Under the pieces are notes generated by a model. The model was given only the letters and a program-made list of their open reading frames with translations, was not told the origin of the DNA and did not search any database. A program made the position numbers and the translations under genes. 64,000 bases of DNA from Bipolaris cookei (lineage: Eukaryota > Ascomycota > Dothideomycetes > Pleosporales > Pleosporaceae): assembly GCA_002286855.1 (NCBI GenBank), contig NRSV01000006.1:496001-560000 (forward strand), written 5' to 3'. This document shows positions 1 through 11,764 of the stretch, piece by piece; the first letter of the stretch is position 1; each line of letters starts with the position of its first letter.

Positions 1-853
1 CTAATCATGTTATGTTGCTCGGGGCTGATAAGAAAGCGGACTATGCCGGGAACATTGCAGGGTGCAGATAGTCGATCCCAGGGTGTAGATAATCAACCCT
101 TGTGTGTTGCAGGTACGAACCATGTGGGGACCAATGAGCGGGACTTGTGCTCCATACCCGGGAGTATGGAAGCGCTCTTTTTTCGATGCAGAGGCTGGTC
201 GAATAACAGAATGAGGTAAGGCGAGATAAGTAATGTTCATGATATATTAGCAAGGCCTCCCACTGCGAATGCTGGACAACGAAGCCTGAACAACGAAGCC
301 ATCCTGTCAACCTATAAGATCTCTTTCCACAAGAGTCAGAGCAGTGTCCACTCGTCTCTATGTGATGATATACCGTGTTGTCAATGAAGTTGCGAGTCGC
401 TGTGCGCTAGCGAGAGATATCTGTGCCGAGCCACCCCCGCGCGTCCCTCTCCGCTCTAATGGGTTTGATTGGTTTTCCAAGACGGCGTATCCAATGCCAA
501 AGGCCTAGATGCCAAAAGAGAAGTGAAGACACTTTGGCGGTGCGATGAAATTGGATTCAAAAGATGAGGTGTACATGCAAGAATTGGAATGAAGGAAAGT
601 GAATAGATTGATGCATCTGAGAAGGAAATGGTCATGTTACAAACAGGGCGAAGTGACATACGCCATACTGTGTTCACATAATAGTATATACAAAGGAAAC
701 GCACCTGCAAACTCCAAGCCCATGTCGCCCTGCCAGAGGACCGAAGATTACTAATTGCTTCGTCCCGTGAAGCGTGAGCGGCGCCAAATCTATTGTCGTT
801 GTGAATGTGAAGTCAAAGTCATACCGTACGTGAAAATGAAAGGAGGCGAGATT
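1..853. other. No gene recognised
   Basis: No reading frame here has convincing protein character or a plausible splice structure. Around 57-102 there are two imperfect copies of a roughly 20-bp unit (GGGTGCAGATAGTCGATCCC, then a diverged copy). The right end is the 3' flank of the GFA-domain gene, which runs on the minus strand. Confidence 0.5.
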
Positions 854-1657
854 CTACGCGGCGCGCATCTCCGTATCTTCAGCGTCATCGATGTCGCCAA
901 TCTTGCGCTTGCTGGGCGTGGCGCTGCTCTCATCATCAAGATTGAGGCTGTCGCCTTCAGTCCATTCCGTGACTTCCCATTCAACGTGGACGCCGCTGTC
1001 CGTGTGTGCACCGCGCTGCTGCTTGAAGCGTCCGAGACGAGTGTTGCGTACAATCTCTTCGAACCAGGGAGCGCCGCGAGACTGATGACCCGAGCGGACG
1101 ACGGTGCGCGAAGAGGTTGGACGGGAGGGGGCAGCGGATGACATGCCCTCGTCGTCGCTACTGTCACTGCTGGGGATGAAGCCGAGGTCGCCCAGCAGCT
1201 CCTGGTCCTCGTCCAACAAGCTGCCGACGGTCAGGGAGATGTGCTCGGCCTCATCACGTGTGCGCTCATTCCACGACGACAGCTGTGTGCCGCAGTATCC
1301 ACAGAACTGGCGGCGGGTGTGGGATGCAAAGGGCGATTCAAAGTTGCGCTTGATACTCAGTCGTGTCTCGTCGGGGAATTGGGCAAATGTAGCCGACGTG
1401 TACCATGGCAAGGGCACGCGCAGCCAGAGAGTGAGAGGGCTGGCAGCATGGTATCCTGTAGTTGTTATGCTTTGTTAGCGACAGAACCGTGATAGTTCGG
1501 GGCATCCCCGCGTGTGGCAGGCATGTATCTAGTACTTACGCGATGCTGGAGTATTGTCGTATCTCAGCTCAGCTTGGCGCACTTGCTGCGCTGGTATCTC
1601 AATTACATAGCGGTTCCGTCCGCATGCACAGGAGCCGTGCAATGTCTGCGTCGCCAT
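854..1657 (-). CDS. GFA/CENP-V domain zinc-binding protein
   Basis: Two exons: 1540-1657 and 854-1455. The 84-nt intron has a GTAAGT donor and a CTACAG acceptor. The split codon restores an arginine, and the joined frame then reads straight into a stretch ending PLTLWLRVPLPWY, as expected in this family. The protein is about 239 aa. The N-terminus has the first zinc pair in GSCACGRNRY; a CGYCGTQLSSW stretch supplies the second CxxC pair. These are hallmarks of the glutathione-dependent formaldehyde-activating (GFA)/CENP-V fold. The C-terminal third is acidic and Ser-rich with no recognised domain. The start is the ATG opening MATQTLHGSC; upstream codons in the same frame look non-coding. Fungal members are usually annotated only by fold, so no substrate can be assigned. 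Confidence 0.85.
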
Positions 1658-2253
1658 GTTGGATATGGTTGTTGCGTGTTTCCCAGGCAATTCGACTATT
1701 CGTGTGTCGGTCGGCGATGGTGTCTTTTTCTTCGGACAGGCGATAGACAAGAAGTGTCTATCAGTCTTGGGGGGAAATTGACGTGTTTCAATGTTTTGCG
1801 GGATAGCGCGTGGAAACAAATCGAAATGATATGTCTGTTGCGCTGTGCACCAGATGCGTTGCCCAGCAATCTGTGTTGTGATTGGCCAAACCGCGACCTT
1901 GTGTAATGACCGCCACGCCTGTCAGATTTCCACTAGTTATACGAACGAATACAAAGTCGTGTCGTGGCGTGTCTTGATGGCAGTATTGGAAGAATTATAC
2001 CGTATGACACGATTCCAGCGTGGTGGTCAAAGTCGCCGTCTGCCTGCCTCCTCCGCCGCGGACCATCGCGTCATGGTGGGGAAGCTGTCCAGAAAGGAAC
2101 ATTCGAGCACTCCCTAGCATCTTCGCGAACAAGAACCACACTCAACTTACTACTAGCATTATGTACATACTACTACTGTTTACTACTATATACAGCTTCG
2201 CCTCATGTACCAACGAAATTACATAATCTGCGAGCTCTGCGAGCTCAGCGGGC
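1658..2253. other. Intergenic, 596 bp
   Basis: This lies between the 5' end of the GFA-domain gene and the 3' end of the flavin monooxygenase gene, both on the minus strand. It should carry the promoter of the former. No reading frame or repeat is supported. Confidence 0.5.
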
Positions 2254-3940
2254 TCAAGCAGCTCCCCCCTTTGTCCGCTTCGACTCGCGAACTCTCTCGT
2301 TGGTCTGGATGATCGTCTCCTTGGCACCATCCCAACGCTTCCTCTTGCCATCGAAAACACGGTGGATATGTGGGCTCCAGATGCCTCCCGTCAAAAGGTT
2401 GCTGTACTTTGGCTCTCTGAGCCGGAACCCCCAGCCCTTGGGCCCGTAGCCTAGATATTCGTTGACTCCTGTCCCGGCGAGACGATCCATGGCTCGTATC
2501 CACACACCCATATTGCAGTGGCCTGGTGATACGTTTGGGGTGCGCCATGCTAGATCAGTGAGCCATTCGTGCTCCTTTTCCACTGCAGCAATCATTGCGT
2601 CGCGAGGGGGTAGCTGCGACTTGTTCGCCCAAACCTGCGCAATGGCCATGGTGGCCAGGTCAAACTGCTGGAAATTTGCAATTGTTATCTGCACGTTTCC
2701 TAGGAACGCCAGACTATCTGGTTTCTCCACTGAAAAGACGTTATGGTATAGCCGAAATAGCGACTTGCCGTTTGACCCAGGTGCGTCCAGCCACCGCTGT
2801 GGACGACACGTGGGATTAAACTTTGGTTCAATAATGCTAAAGTCAGACTTGTACCCTGTGCACCATACTATGACGTCGACATCGATGTTGCTTCCGTCCT
2901 CGAGCTCTACTTTTGTCTCCGACACAATTCGCTTTACCCCTGCAACAGATGAAACGCTGCCTTTTTCTAGGCAAGGAACTAGGCTGTCGGATACGATGGG
3001 TACCTTACCCGCTGGCTCGAAGCGCCACTCGGGGCGAACACGAAAACTCTTATCTTGTATTCTCTTGATCAACCTATCGAACGGCTTGTCACTAAACTTT
3101 GGAAAGTACTTGGTCAAGAGGCTTTGGAGCTTGAAGAGACGAAGGTTGTGTGTATGGTCTATGGCGACGCCGTTGATGTGTCGTGGTAGCTGTCATGATA
3201 CGGTTAGTCCAAAGATCTTCTCGGCCCCAGGTATGCCAAGGTGGACCTACAACTCTTGCCCCATGACGGTGCGCAATGTAAACTTTATCTGCAATGCCAG
3301 CCAGTTGGGTTGCCGTATCTGCCGCGCTGTTGCTAAACCCGACAACCATGACTCTCTTCCCCTTATAGTCGCTTGGCCGCTTAAACGCTTGCGAATGTAT
3401 ACTTATACCAGCAAACTTGTCCATGCCCTCGACCGTCGGCATGTGTGCCTTGCTAACCATGCCGCCAGTGGCTATGACTACCTTGTCAAAGTATTGTGTA
3501 TCCTCCCCCTGGACCTGCACGATCCACTTTTGTCGTTCTTGGTCAAACGTAATCTGGGCAATGTGGGTATTGAGCCGAATCGAGGCTTCGAGCTGGAAGT
3601 GAGCGGCGTAGGCTACCAGGTACTGCTGCACCTGGGCTGCAGTAGGATGCGAGGCAATATGGTCGGGAAACGGGAAGTCCGTGAAGCACATGCGCTCCTT
3701 GGAGAAGTTGACCATGGTGGTCTCCATGACCGACGTTTGCTCCTCTGTTGAATACTGCCATAACCCTCCGATGTAGCTATTTCGATCGAATCCGACAGCA
3801 TCAAACCCTTCCTCCTTGAGATTCTTCAGCGCTACAAGGCCCGCGGGTCCTACGCAGCCGAGTCAGTAGGATTCTTGGTACAGTCCGCGGAATACCATCT
3901 CACCTAGTCCTATGACAGCAACCATGCCACTTTTCTCCAT
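2254..3940 (-). CDS. FAD/NADPH-dependent flavin monooxygenase (FMO-like)
   Basis: Three exons (3904-3940, 3251-3849, 2254-3189) give a 523-aa protein in frame throughout. The first intron splits the FAD-binding glycine motif; after splicing it reads VAVIGLGPAGLVALKNL. The second intron is 61 nt, with donor GTAGGT, branch GACTAAC and acceptor GACAG; it joins HRHGARV to LPRHINGVAIDH. Further family marks are the FMO signature FAGISIHSQAF (FxGxxxHxxxF/Y) and the NADPH-binding VVGFSNSAADTA. The protein should oxygenate a soft nucleophile (N or S) or act in secondary metabolism. Two in-frame ATGs are possible (3940 and 3925). It lies alone on its strand, with no obvious biosynthetic partner next to it. 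The substrate is unknown. Confidence 0.9.
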
Positions 3941-4734
3941 GTTGCTAGTATTTCAGTGGTATGTATGTAGTATGCACAGTGTACCGCCGTTATTTTGGTT
4001 TCTTTACGCTTCCTTCGGTTGCGTTTCACCACAGGTAATATGCACAGGATGCAGCACGCATATAGTGACTTTGACGCAAAGAATCGAATGGACAAAGGTT
4101 CGAAAAGCAACATTCTTGGAGTATCGATGTCGCGATACCACCTTGGACACCGCGAGTGGGGTCATACACCGTGGCATTGCATTACCAGGTTTTAGTATAA
4201 GACCGATACGATCCCGTACCGCCTATGTTCTGGCCTCTCACTCGCTTGCACAGAAAAGTAATTTTGAAGCCTCGGTACTATTACACGCACGTGTGCCGTA
4301 AGTGTGCGTGTACTGTCCAACGGCCCGTCCTGATCGCAATCGGTGACCATGCTAGGGGTTCGACCAAAGTTCTGGCTACACCGCCACCCTGACGCATCAA
4401 CGCGCGGTGTGGCGCTCTGCCCCGCTTCACAGCCCACCTAATAGTATGAACACGAGTGCAAGCGATGCTGCTGCGCATGTGCTTTTGCGGCCTCGTGTTG
4501 GCACCATCTTCTCAACAAATGAAATTGCTTTGTCTGGCTAATTGACTGCTCGGCCCGGGATCAGAGTCCATTTCCAAGTTGCGATTGGACGGTGCCCTCA
4601 TCTCAAGGCAGCAGTTTGACGGCTGTGCATGTCCTACCAACACCAGGCATATTAGACGTATAGGACCAGCTTCATCATTCCCAGTCTCCATCCTTCTCAG
4701 CCCTGCTCCTGCAAACATCATTATACAACTCGTC
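3941..4734. other. Divergent intergenic region, 794 bp
   Basis: This separates the minus-strand monooxygenase from the plus-strand PPxY protein, so it should hold both promoters. An in-frame extension of the plus-strand gene back to 4579 is open but looks like leader sequence. No other feature was found. Confidence 0.5.
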
Positions 4735-7047
4735 ATGGCTGGGCCCCCTTCATACCACGCAGATCCAAACTTGACATCACACCCATCCCCTCCATCCGTA
4801 TCGTCCCAGTCAAACGTGGCATTCACACCGAGCGCCACATCCGTTGCCGATTCTTCAGATAATGAATTTGAGCCCACGCCTACACATAGCCCGGGAGGCC
4901 CCCAATATGATGACCTGCCACCATCATACGATGACGCGAGGTACCAGGCTTTTCACGACGCACGCAATGGCATTGCCCCTGTAGATCCGAACCAAATCGA
5001 AGCCCATCGCATTACCCGTAATGAAGGACCCAATGAGCCTGAGATCTGGGAATACAGAATCAGAGGAGAGCAGACGGACCCTGCGAGTGAACAGGAACAC
5101 GCTCCAGACTATGCAAACCATAGGAGTGACAAGGCCACTAGTGTTCCCGTCCAGCAGGTCAGCTCCACAGAAAACATCCCAGTTGGGCGCATGGGTAGCG
5201 AGTTTGGTTCACCTCAGACTCCTAATGACTTGGCTTCTGCTATGCTTAGCCAAGCTTTGGAGTTTACTCGTCATCAACCCGATCCCGCTATACGCCATGC
5301 GCCACATCTGAATAGGATCATTGCTATACCTGGCGAGGGAGGTTCTAATAGGCCTTCTGGAGAGCATGAGCAGTTCCTGTGCGCATACACCCAAACACTG
5401 CATGGACATGGGGTTGACCCAGACCAATTCTTGAACTTCCTGCGTGGTCTCAATGTCCTGCTCAGATCGACCAACACGACAGCCACTGATCTGCTTCATG
5501 AATCAATGCACGGAAGCGAATCTTCGAACTTCGTCAGTCAGTATATCAGAGGAGCCAATGAAGCGTATTTTGCTCCACGGGGCTTGAGAGTGTCATTCCG
5601 CAGTGAAGCAGCGATTCTTGGAACTCTGCCTATTCCTTCAGGATCAGGGCAACGGGCTGCAGTTGCTAGCCGTCTCTTAGAAGAGCCTAGATCTGCTGCT
5701 ATACGTGCGCAAAGATTGACTCCGTGGATCGAGCCGCTCAATACCGAGAAGCTGCCATCGCCAGGTGAGCTCATGTACAGGCTGCACGAAATGGGTGAGC
5801 ACTTCTCCCGTCAAACAACTCCTGTAAACACATACAACGACCCACCACATTCAGTTCCAACAACATCGGAAGAAGCTCATTACGGATATGGACAGCATTC
5901 TGGTGGCCAAGCAGGCGGTTGGTCGCCGTTTGGCGCACCAGGGCGTGGACCATTTGGAGCCCTCGGTAATGCACCGCTTGGTGGCTTTGGTAACGCTCCT
6001 TTTGGGCGTCCAGGTCGAGGGCCTTTTGGCGCTGCTGGAAACGGGCCGCGGTTCAGGCACGGTCGTGGATACTTTAGTGCGGCGGGGCCGTCACGACAAG
6101 GAGACTACTCTATTGGCAAAGAATGGGCAGAAGTAGGCAAAGAGATTGGAAAGATTGGAGAGGAGTTTGGCAAGATGATGGGCGATTTGGGCATGCAATT
6201 TGGTCAGCGTGCAGGCAGATTGGGCACGGATATTGGACGAACGGCGAGCGGCAGCAACTCCCGACAGCAAGGCATTCCTAGGCCTACCACCTATGGGCAG
6301 ACACACGATGATCTACCTCCATCATATCAACCCCCGTCTGGTCAAGAAACTGGTTTTATACCCGGCGATCACAAGATTCAAACAGATTACGCGGCTCCGC
6401 AGAGAGAGAAGGGGAAGAGCAAGGAAAAGTATGTGGACGATTCGGATTCAGACTCTGATACATCTTCACTCTCCTCAGACAGCTGCGACTCTGATTCCGA
6501 CAGCGACTCAGACGATGAAGAATTACATGATGCTGAAAGCACCTTTTCCAAACGTCTACGCTCTATCGAAGAAAAGGCTGCAGAAAGTGCCGCAAAAGGC
6601 ACCAAGACGCCTGAAGAAATCTCACGTGAGCGTACCTCTGCTATCAACAAGCTCGAACAAGACAAGCAGAAACTAGCAAGCAAACTCGCAGCCAAACAGT
6701 CCAAGCGTGTTGCAATGCGTGACGTGAAGAAGCGCAGTCGCGAACTTAAGAAGCAGCATCGCCAGCGCAAGAAGGACCTCCGCGCCGCTTCTGGTGCAAA
6801 AAGCAAGGGCAAAGCGAAGAAGAGCAAGGAGTGGAAGGAGCAGAAGAAGGCGTACAAGGAGAAGAGTAAGGATTTGAGAAAGGAGAAGCTGGCGGCGAGA
6901 AAGGAGTGGCGTGAGGCAAGGAAGGAGTGGCGCGAGGCTAGGAATGCGACTCGCAAGGGCGAAGCGGGAGCGACTGACACAAGGAGTGTTGAGAAGGGAG
7001 ATCAAGATCAGTTGGTTTGGCTGGTGATTGAAAATTTGGGACCTTAG
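4735..7047 (+). CDS. Low-complexity PPxY protein with acidic tract and basic coiled coil
   Basis: A single uninterrupted frame of 770 aa from the ATG of MAGPPSYH; the frame is also open back to an ATG at 4579. No enzyme domain is recognised. Three PPSY motifs occur, near residues 4, 62 and 527; PPxY is the ligand of WW domains such as those of Rsp5/Nedd4 ubiquitin ligases. Residues about 386-449 are Gly/Phe/Pro-rich with repeated PFG units. Residues about 459-502 hold a heptad-like series (IGKEWAEVGKEIGKIGEEF and on) that would form an amphipathic helix. Residues about 566-602 are an Asp/Ser acidic run. Residues 604-742 are a highly charged Lys/Arg/Glu coiled coil. Ubiquitin-ligase adaptor or scaffold is an inference from the motifs alone. 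Confidence 0.8.
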   Translation: MAGPPSYHADPNLTSHPSPPSVSSQSNVAFTPSATSVADSSDNEFEPTPTHSPGGPQYDDLPPSYDDARYQAFHDARNGIAPVDPNQIEAHRITRNEGPNEPEIWEYRIRGEQTDPASEQEHAPDYANHRSDKATSVPVQQVSSTENIPVGRMGSEFGSPQTPNDLASAMLSQALEFTRHQPDPAIRHAPHLNRIIAIPGEGGSNRPSGEHEQFLCAYTQTLHGHGVDPDQFLNFLRGLNVLLRSTNTTATDLLHESMHGSESSNFVSQYIRGANEAYFAPRGLRVSFRSEAAILGTLPIPSGSGQRAAVASRLLEEPRSAAIRAQRLTPWIEPLNTEKLPSPGELMYRLHEMGEHFSRQTTPVNTYNDPPHSVPTTSEEAHYGYGQHSGGQAGGWSPFGAPGRGPFGALGNAPLGGFGNAPFGRPGRGPFGAAGNGPRFRHGRGYFSAAGPSRQGDYSIGKEWAEVGKEIGKIGEEFGKMMGDLGMQFGQRAGRLGTDIGRTASGSNSRQQGIPRPTTYGQTHDDLPPSYQPPSGQETGFIPGDHKIQTDYAAPQREKGKSKEKYVDDSDSDSDTSSLSSDSCDSDSDSDSDDEELHDAESTFSKRLRSIEEKAAESAAKGTKTPEEISRERTSAINKLEQDKQKLASKLAAKQSKRVAMRDVKKRSRELKKQHRQRKKDLRAASGAKSKGKAKKSKEWKEQKKAYKEKSKDLRKEKLAARKEWREARKEWREARNATRKGEAGATDTRSVEKGDQDQLVWLVIENLGP

Positions 7048-7232
7048 GTATTTGATCTTGTTGCATCGAATAATCAGTGAAGAAAAGGCTGATGACAGTG
7101 CTCATCGCACTACAGTCGTTCAAATAAAGTTTCGCATATTTACTAATAATATACACTCCTTTATTTGCAGAAAATCCAAAGAAAAAATCATTGAATCGTA
7201 AGACTAACTTTCCAATCAAATAATCCCCACTC

Positions 7233-9148
7233 TTAATACCCGTACAACATAATCCGCTCATTCGTCGACGTTCTTAACTTCTTATTCTCCTTGATAAGCA
7301 TAGCACGGATAATCCACGCACACACAATAGACAGCAGCGCAAAGCCTGCTGATGCACCGAATCCGATGCCATACCGCGGTTTATCTGTCTCAGGCCAGAG
7401 ATAGGCGCCGTAAATGTAACCAATTTGGCCTCCAACATTTGTCATGGCGAGCACAACCTGTGATCAGTTAGTTGGATGCATCTCCAAAGAAAAAGCAAAG
7501 AGAAGAGGGGTTTAGAGACTTACAGCCTTCTTCTCCTTTGTCTGACTGAGTGTTGAAGAAGCCCATCCGATGATAACAGAATTGACAGAGTAGGCGCCGA
7601 CGGGAAATATGAAGCAGGCAATATACCGGCCAGCCGTGTTGAGTGTGCTGGCAGCAATGACGAAGCCCACGACTGCGACGAGCAGGCCGCAGGTAATGTG
7701 CCAGGTACGTTCGTGCATGCGGCCGGAGCTCCAGCCCGTGGCGATGCCAGCTGCACCTGCGAAGAGGAAAGGTGGGCAGGTAAGGACGAGGGTGATTGTA
7801 GTGCTGAAGCCGAGAGTTTTGACGACGCTGAAGTATTCCCGTCAGAAAAGCGTTTTCTTTTTCGTGAGGAAAGAGGAAATAAGACTTACGTTGGGAAGAA
7901 AGAATTAAACGAGCAAGCGCTAAGATGGAAATTCTGCATCAAGCAGAAGAGCCAGGTGCGTGGGTCTCTGCACGCCTGCTTGAGTCCATCCGTCATGCTC
8001 ACGTCGTCCGTAGAATCGCCAATACGGTCACGCTCCATACGAGCATGTGCGAGTTCGCGCTCGCGAGCAGACAGCCAGCGCGTCGTCAGTGGCGTATTGG
8101 GCAGCATAAAGAAACCAAAGATGGCCACGAAAGCTGTTACCGCGCCCTCACTACCACTTGTCAGTGCCTCATCTTGACACAACATAGCCAGAAAGAAGAG
8201 AAGAAGAACTCACATAATAAACAACCATCTCCACCCCGCAATCCCCCTAACCCCATCCATCTGAAAAACCCCCGCAGCAATCAACCCGCTCAATCCCGTC
8301 GCCAGAATCTGCGCGCAGTACAACAACGCAATCCTGGTCGCCACTTCCCTCCTCGTATAGAAAATCGAAAGCATGTACGTAGCGCCTGGGTAGAACCTAT
8401 CTTTATTGTCAGAATGGAGCAAGTTCGCACATAAAAATGTCGGAGGGGCGATTCCGTAACTTACGGTGCTTCAGTGATGCCGAGAAAAAAACGACATGCG
8501 ACCATGCCGCCAAAGTTCTGGACAAGCGCGGTACACGCGGACACGACGGCCCATATGAGCATCCAGCTGCTCATGTAGATGCCGGGTTTGATGCGGGTGA
8601 TGAGCATGTTGGAGGGGATTTGCATGAGGACGTAGCCGACGAAGAGACTGTGTTCTTATCATCAGTTCACCGTTTGCTTTTACGGAGGCGGAGATGTATA
8701 TGGGGCGTTGGGGGAAGTTTTGACAGGAGGATACTAACATGCTAACACAAGTATTAAACTGGACCCCCGTCATACCCAGATCCTCCTCCAGATTGTTCAG
8801 TCTTGCCTGCGCGATTGCATTGCGATCGACGTAGTTGAGGAAGTACATGACCATTAGGGTTGGCTGTTTTCCCAATTCAAATTAGCATTTTGTTCTTCTT
8901 CTTTTGCATCTGTGCCAACAAGGTAATGTATACGAGGGTAAGGTGTGAAGGGGACGCACCATAAGTCTCCAGTCAATCTTCCTCACCAACGCAATCTCCT
9001 CTGGATCACTCTTGCGCTCCGCACCCGTGTAATCCGCAGCGCCAGATACATGTTTCTCCGTGCCGAGTTCAGACTTGTCGTCAACGTGCGCTATGATTGC
9101 TGGTTTTTCGTCGGTGGGCTCGACGGGTGGGGGCTGCTTTGATGTCAT
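7233..9148 (-). CDS. MFS transporter, anion:cation symporter (allantoate permease-like) family
   Basis: Seven exons: 8960-9148, 8739-8863, 8465-8647, 8214-8396, 7890-8150, 7524-7827, 7233-7457. They give 489 aa with every junction in frame. The second exon must end at a GTTAGT donor, which restores the motif VSILFVGYVLMQIPSNML. Other family marks are NYVDRNAIAQARLNNLEEDL in the first membrane segment region, EAPFYPGATYML, and WLFIIEGAVTAF. About 12 membrane segments are expected, with a hydrophilic N-terminus of about 60 residues. This fungal family carries organic anions such as allantoate, nicotinate and pantothenate into the cell; the substrate cannot be read from sequence. No biosynthetic partner is adjacent. 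Confidence 0.92.
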
Positions 9149-10210
9149 TGTTGTTAAACTCTTTCCACCTTCCTATTATATCTCTCAAAGATTGAAAAAA
9201 TGAGGAATTGAGAGAAAAGCGAGCTACAAAGAGACAACGAATATATATTAAATTGATGGGGAGGGGAATGGGCAACCCACATATTTCAACCCCAACGCTT
9301 CGCTACCCACCAGCCCTCGCTGTACTCCCTCCATTTCCCTAATCACAAACTTGGCAAGCATTGGCATACATTGCTTCAGCTCCCTCTCCCCGTTTTCCCC
9401 GCACTGCTAGTCGTACTACTTACCTACGGTACAAAGTGTACATAGACAAATCCAGCCCATCCACCCCCCATGTCCGCCGGCACAGGCGCAGCCACATACG
9501 CTTGGCCTGCAGCGCTGGGCACCCGTAATCAGGCTTAACACCACGCAACGGCAACTCTTGGGTATTGGTTGTCTTCGGCGCTTGTTCTGCCGCCGATCGC
9601 ACTTGCGTTCCCCAAAGAAAAAATGTGGAGGGTGCACTGGGAATCTGGGGAAGAATCTGGGGCTGATGCACAATTCTGATTGCCGGGTGTGTATACACGG
9701 AGATACGTTGATGAGCTAGCAGAGAATGTTGGGAGAGCTAGCAATGGGAGGGATTCAGCTTTGGCGCATTGGCACAGGTCATGAGCATGTCAGGAGTGGG
9801 ATGTAAATGTGTGGTACGATACTAACTGCTGGACTGGCAGACGCGGTACCACTGATCGTGTTTTTCCCACCAAGGTGTTACTACAGCCCCCCCTCTCGTC
9901 CCCCCCATGCTAGTTTGCTTTTTTCCTCTAGCCACAGTCGCGGTCACAATTGCATAATTATGTACCCCTCCCTCCTCCTTCGCCCTGCTTATCTTATGCT
10001 TGCACAAAAAGTGTATGGAAAAGAATATCATTGCTATCGTGTACTTCGTTATTCAAAATCATCATAAGTCGTTAATTGAACTGAACAATAAAAGCCAGGC
10101 CTTCTGTTCAATTGCACATGCCTGCTTGCTTTCCCTTTGCCATTGCATTTAGCCGTCTAGCCCCTCTTGAGAATAACAAGTAAATTTCCAGCCAGTGTCG
10201 AGCCATGCTT
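9149..10210. other. Intergenic, 1.06 kb
   Basis: This is the promoter side of the MFS carrier gene and the 3' flank of the glucanase gene. It contains C-rich runs near 9890-9907 but no supported reading frame. Short open frames here lack protein-like composition. Confidence 0.5.
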
Positions 10211-11764
10211 CTAGCACGCGGCACCAAACTTGTACTCCACTTGTCCGTTCCTGATGGCGGGGAAGACACCAGCGTCGATGAGCCTGAAAGCATCCCACTC
10301 AGCCGCACCCTCGGTCTTGAAGTTCCACCAGAACCATCCCTGGGTTGTCGACTCAAAAGCACGGATCTGGGCCTCGATGTAGCGCCTGGAGTCGTCCTTG
10401 TAGGAGGCGGGCCACTGCGCTAGGTCGTTTCGCCAGCCACACTCGCCCAGCTTTGGGTTGTTCAAGAAGGTACCGTCGTAGCGGGCACCACGGCCGTAGC
10501 CGTTCAAGTAACGTGCGCAGTCCCTGTCGGCAGTTAGTTTGTGTGCTTTTTTTGTTATGTGTGAAAGGGTCATGCTTACGTCATGGCGGAAGTCCACTCT
10601 CCAACTACAACACATACAAGTCAGTAAAAGTTCATTGTATCGCATCTTCTTGAACATACCAAAGGTCCACTTGTCTGCACCGCCATATGCACCGGTGTTC
10701 CTGCAGGCCTGCTGGGCGTGTCCAGCGGGCGACAGTTTGAGCAGATTAGAATCGAATACTTGGTACTGGTGGTTGTCAATGGCTACGTTCTGGGCGTTAG
10801 CATCTGAGGGTGTGAGGAAGCCGTTCCAGGAGTTTGGCGCAGTGAAGCCGTCAGAAATGATGACTGGGGTATCAGAAACCTCGCGCACTTGGCCGTAGCC
10901 GTCGCGATAGAACTGTGCAAGAACATCACGACTGAGGCCGTTGTAGAGTGCGGGCTCGTTGAGTAGTTGAATACCAATGATGACATCCTGGTAGCTCGTT
11001 TGTGCGTACTTTTGGGAGATTGTGCGCAAAACTTGAAGGGTCCTTTGGACAGTGTCGCCTTGCTGCCACGTGGGGCGATCCATGCGTTGGCCAGAGTTGT
11101 CAAACCCGTTCTGAGATCCAGGTGCACCATGAAGATCAATGACAATCTTCAAGCCTAGGCTGCGAGCCCAATCGATGGCAGCATCAATGTAGACACTTGC
11201 TCCGCTGACGTAGGGCGAGCCAAAGGTGTCATATGCCCAGTAGCCAATGGGGATACGGACGACGTTGAAGCCCGACTGCTTGATTTTGTTGAAGTCTTGC
11301 CAGGTAACGAAAGTATCCCAATGATTACGAAGGATGTTGAGAGCATTCTGGCTGCCAAGCTTTTCACCCAACGTATACTCTGCGCGTTGTTAGTATCAGT
11401 TTCAGTATGAAAGTCATGCAACTTACCGTCAATAATGTCATTTTGTGGACGGCCTCTGTTTGCGTTGTCGAAGATTGATGGGGTGATCCAACTGTGGAAG
11501 GAGGTCAGCGGATATCGCAAAGCATGAAACAACCCATGTTACTTACGGCTCCAGGACCAACCATCCACCAATGTTTACACCGCGAATCTTCTCAGATCCC
11601 CAGTTGAAGCCAACTGCACGCTTCTGCTGGCTAAAGGAAAAGTCAGCAGGTTGTACGATGTGATGTTTATTTTGGCAGTGATGCGCTGGTAGCATCACTT
11701 ACACAGGAGCAGCCAGGACAGTGGCGCATAGCGACAAGGTCGAAACGAGTTTGGTAAGAATCAT
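10211..11764 (-). CDS. exg1: Secreted exo-beta-1,3-glucanase, GH5 family
   Basis: Six exons (11703-11764, 11547-11630, 11427-11491, 10660-11379, 10580-10604, 10211-10523) give 422 aa in frame. The N-terminus has a signal peptide (MILTKLVSTLSLCATVLAAP) followed by QQKR, a likely Kex2 processing site before the mature start AVGFNWGSEKIRGVNIGGW. Catalytic marks are LLNEPALYN (acid/base Glu) and VGEWTSAMTDC (nucleophile Glu), the latter rebuilt across a 25-nt exon. FNVVRIPIGYWAY and DLHGAPGSQNGFDNSG are typical of the Exg1 group. It should release glucose from beta-1,3-glucan in the cell wall or medium. Confidence 0.95.

Noticed and set aside
41..310. Overlapping short frames at the left edge
   Set aside because: Several frames overlap on both strands with no motif; treated as chance.
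3185..3260. Apparent frameshift in the monooxygenase after LWTNR
   Set aside because: A 61-nt intron with GTAGGT donor, GACTAAC branch and GACAG acceptor joins HGARV to LPRHING in frame, so no frameshift is needed.
2462..3751. 429-aa plus-strand open frame
   Set aside because: It is the antisense shadow of the flavin monooxygenase, whose minus-strand exons have clear FAD and NADPH motifs.
6387..7005. Minus-strand open frames of 197 and 110 aa
   Set aside because: They are antisense to the acidic and basic low-complexity regions of the PPxY protein, giving artificial Ser/Leu-rich sequences.
8733..8739. GTATCC donor for exon 2 of the anion:cation symporter gene
   Set aside because: It throws the next exon out of frame. 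The overlapping GTTAGT donor restores VSILFVGYVL and keeps the remaining exons in phase.
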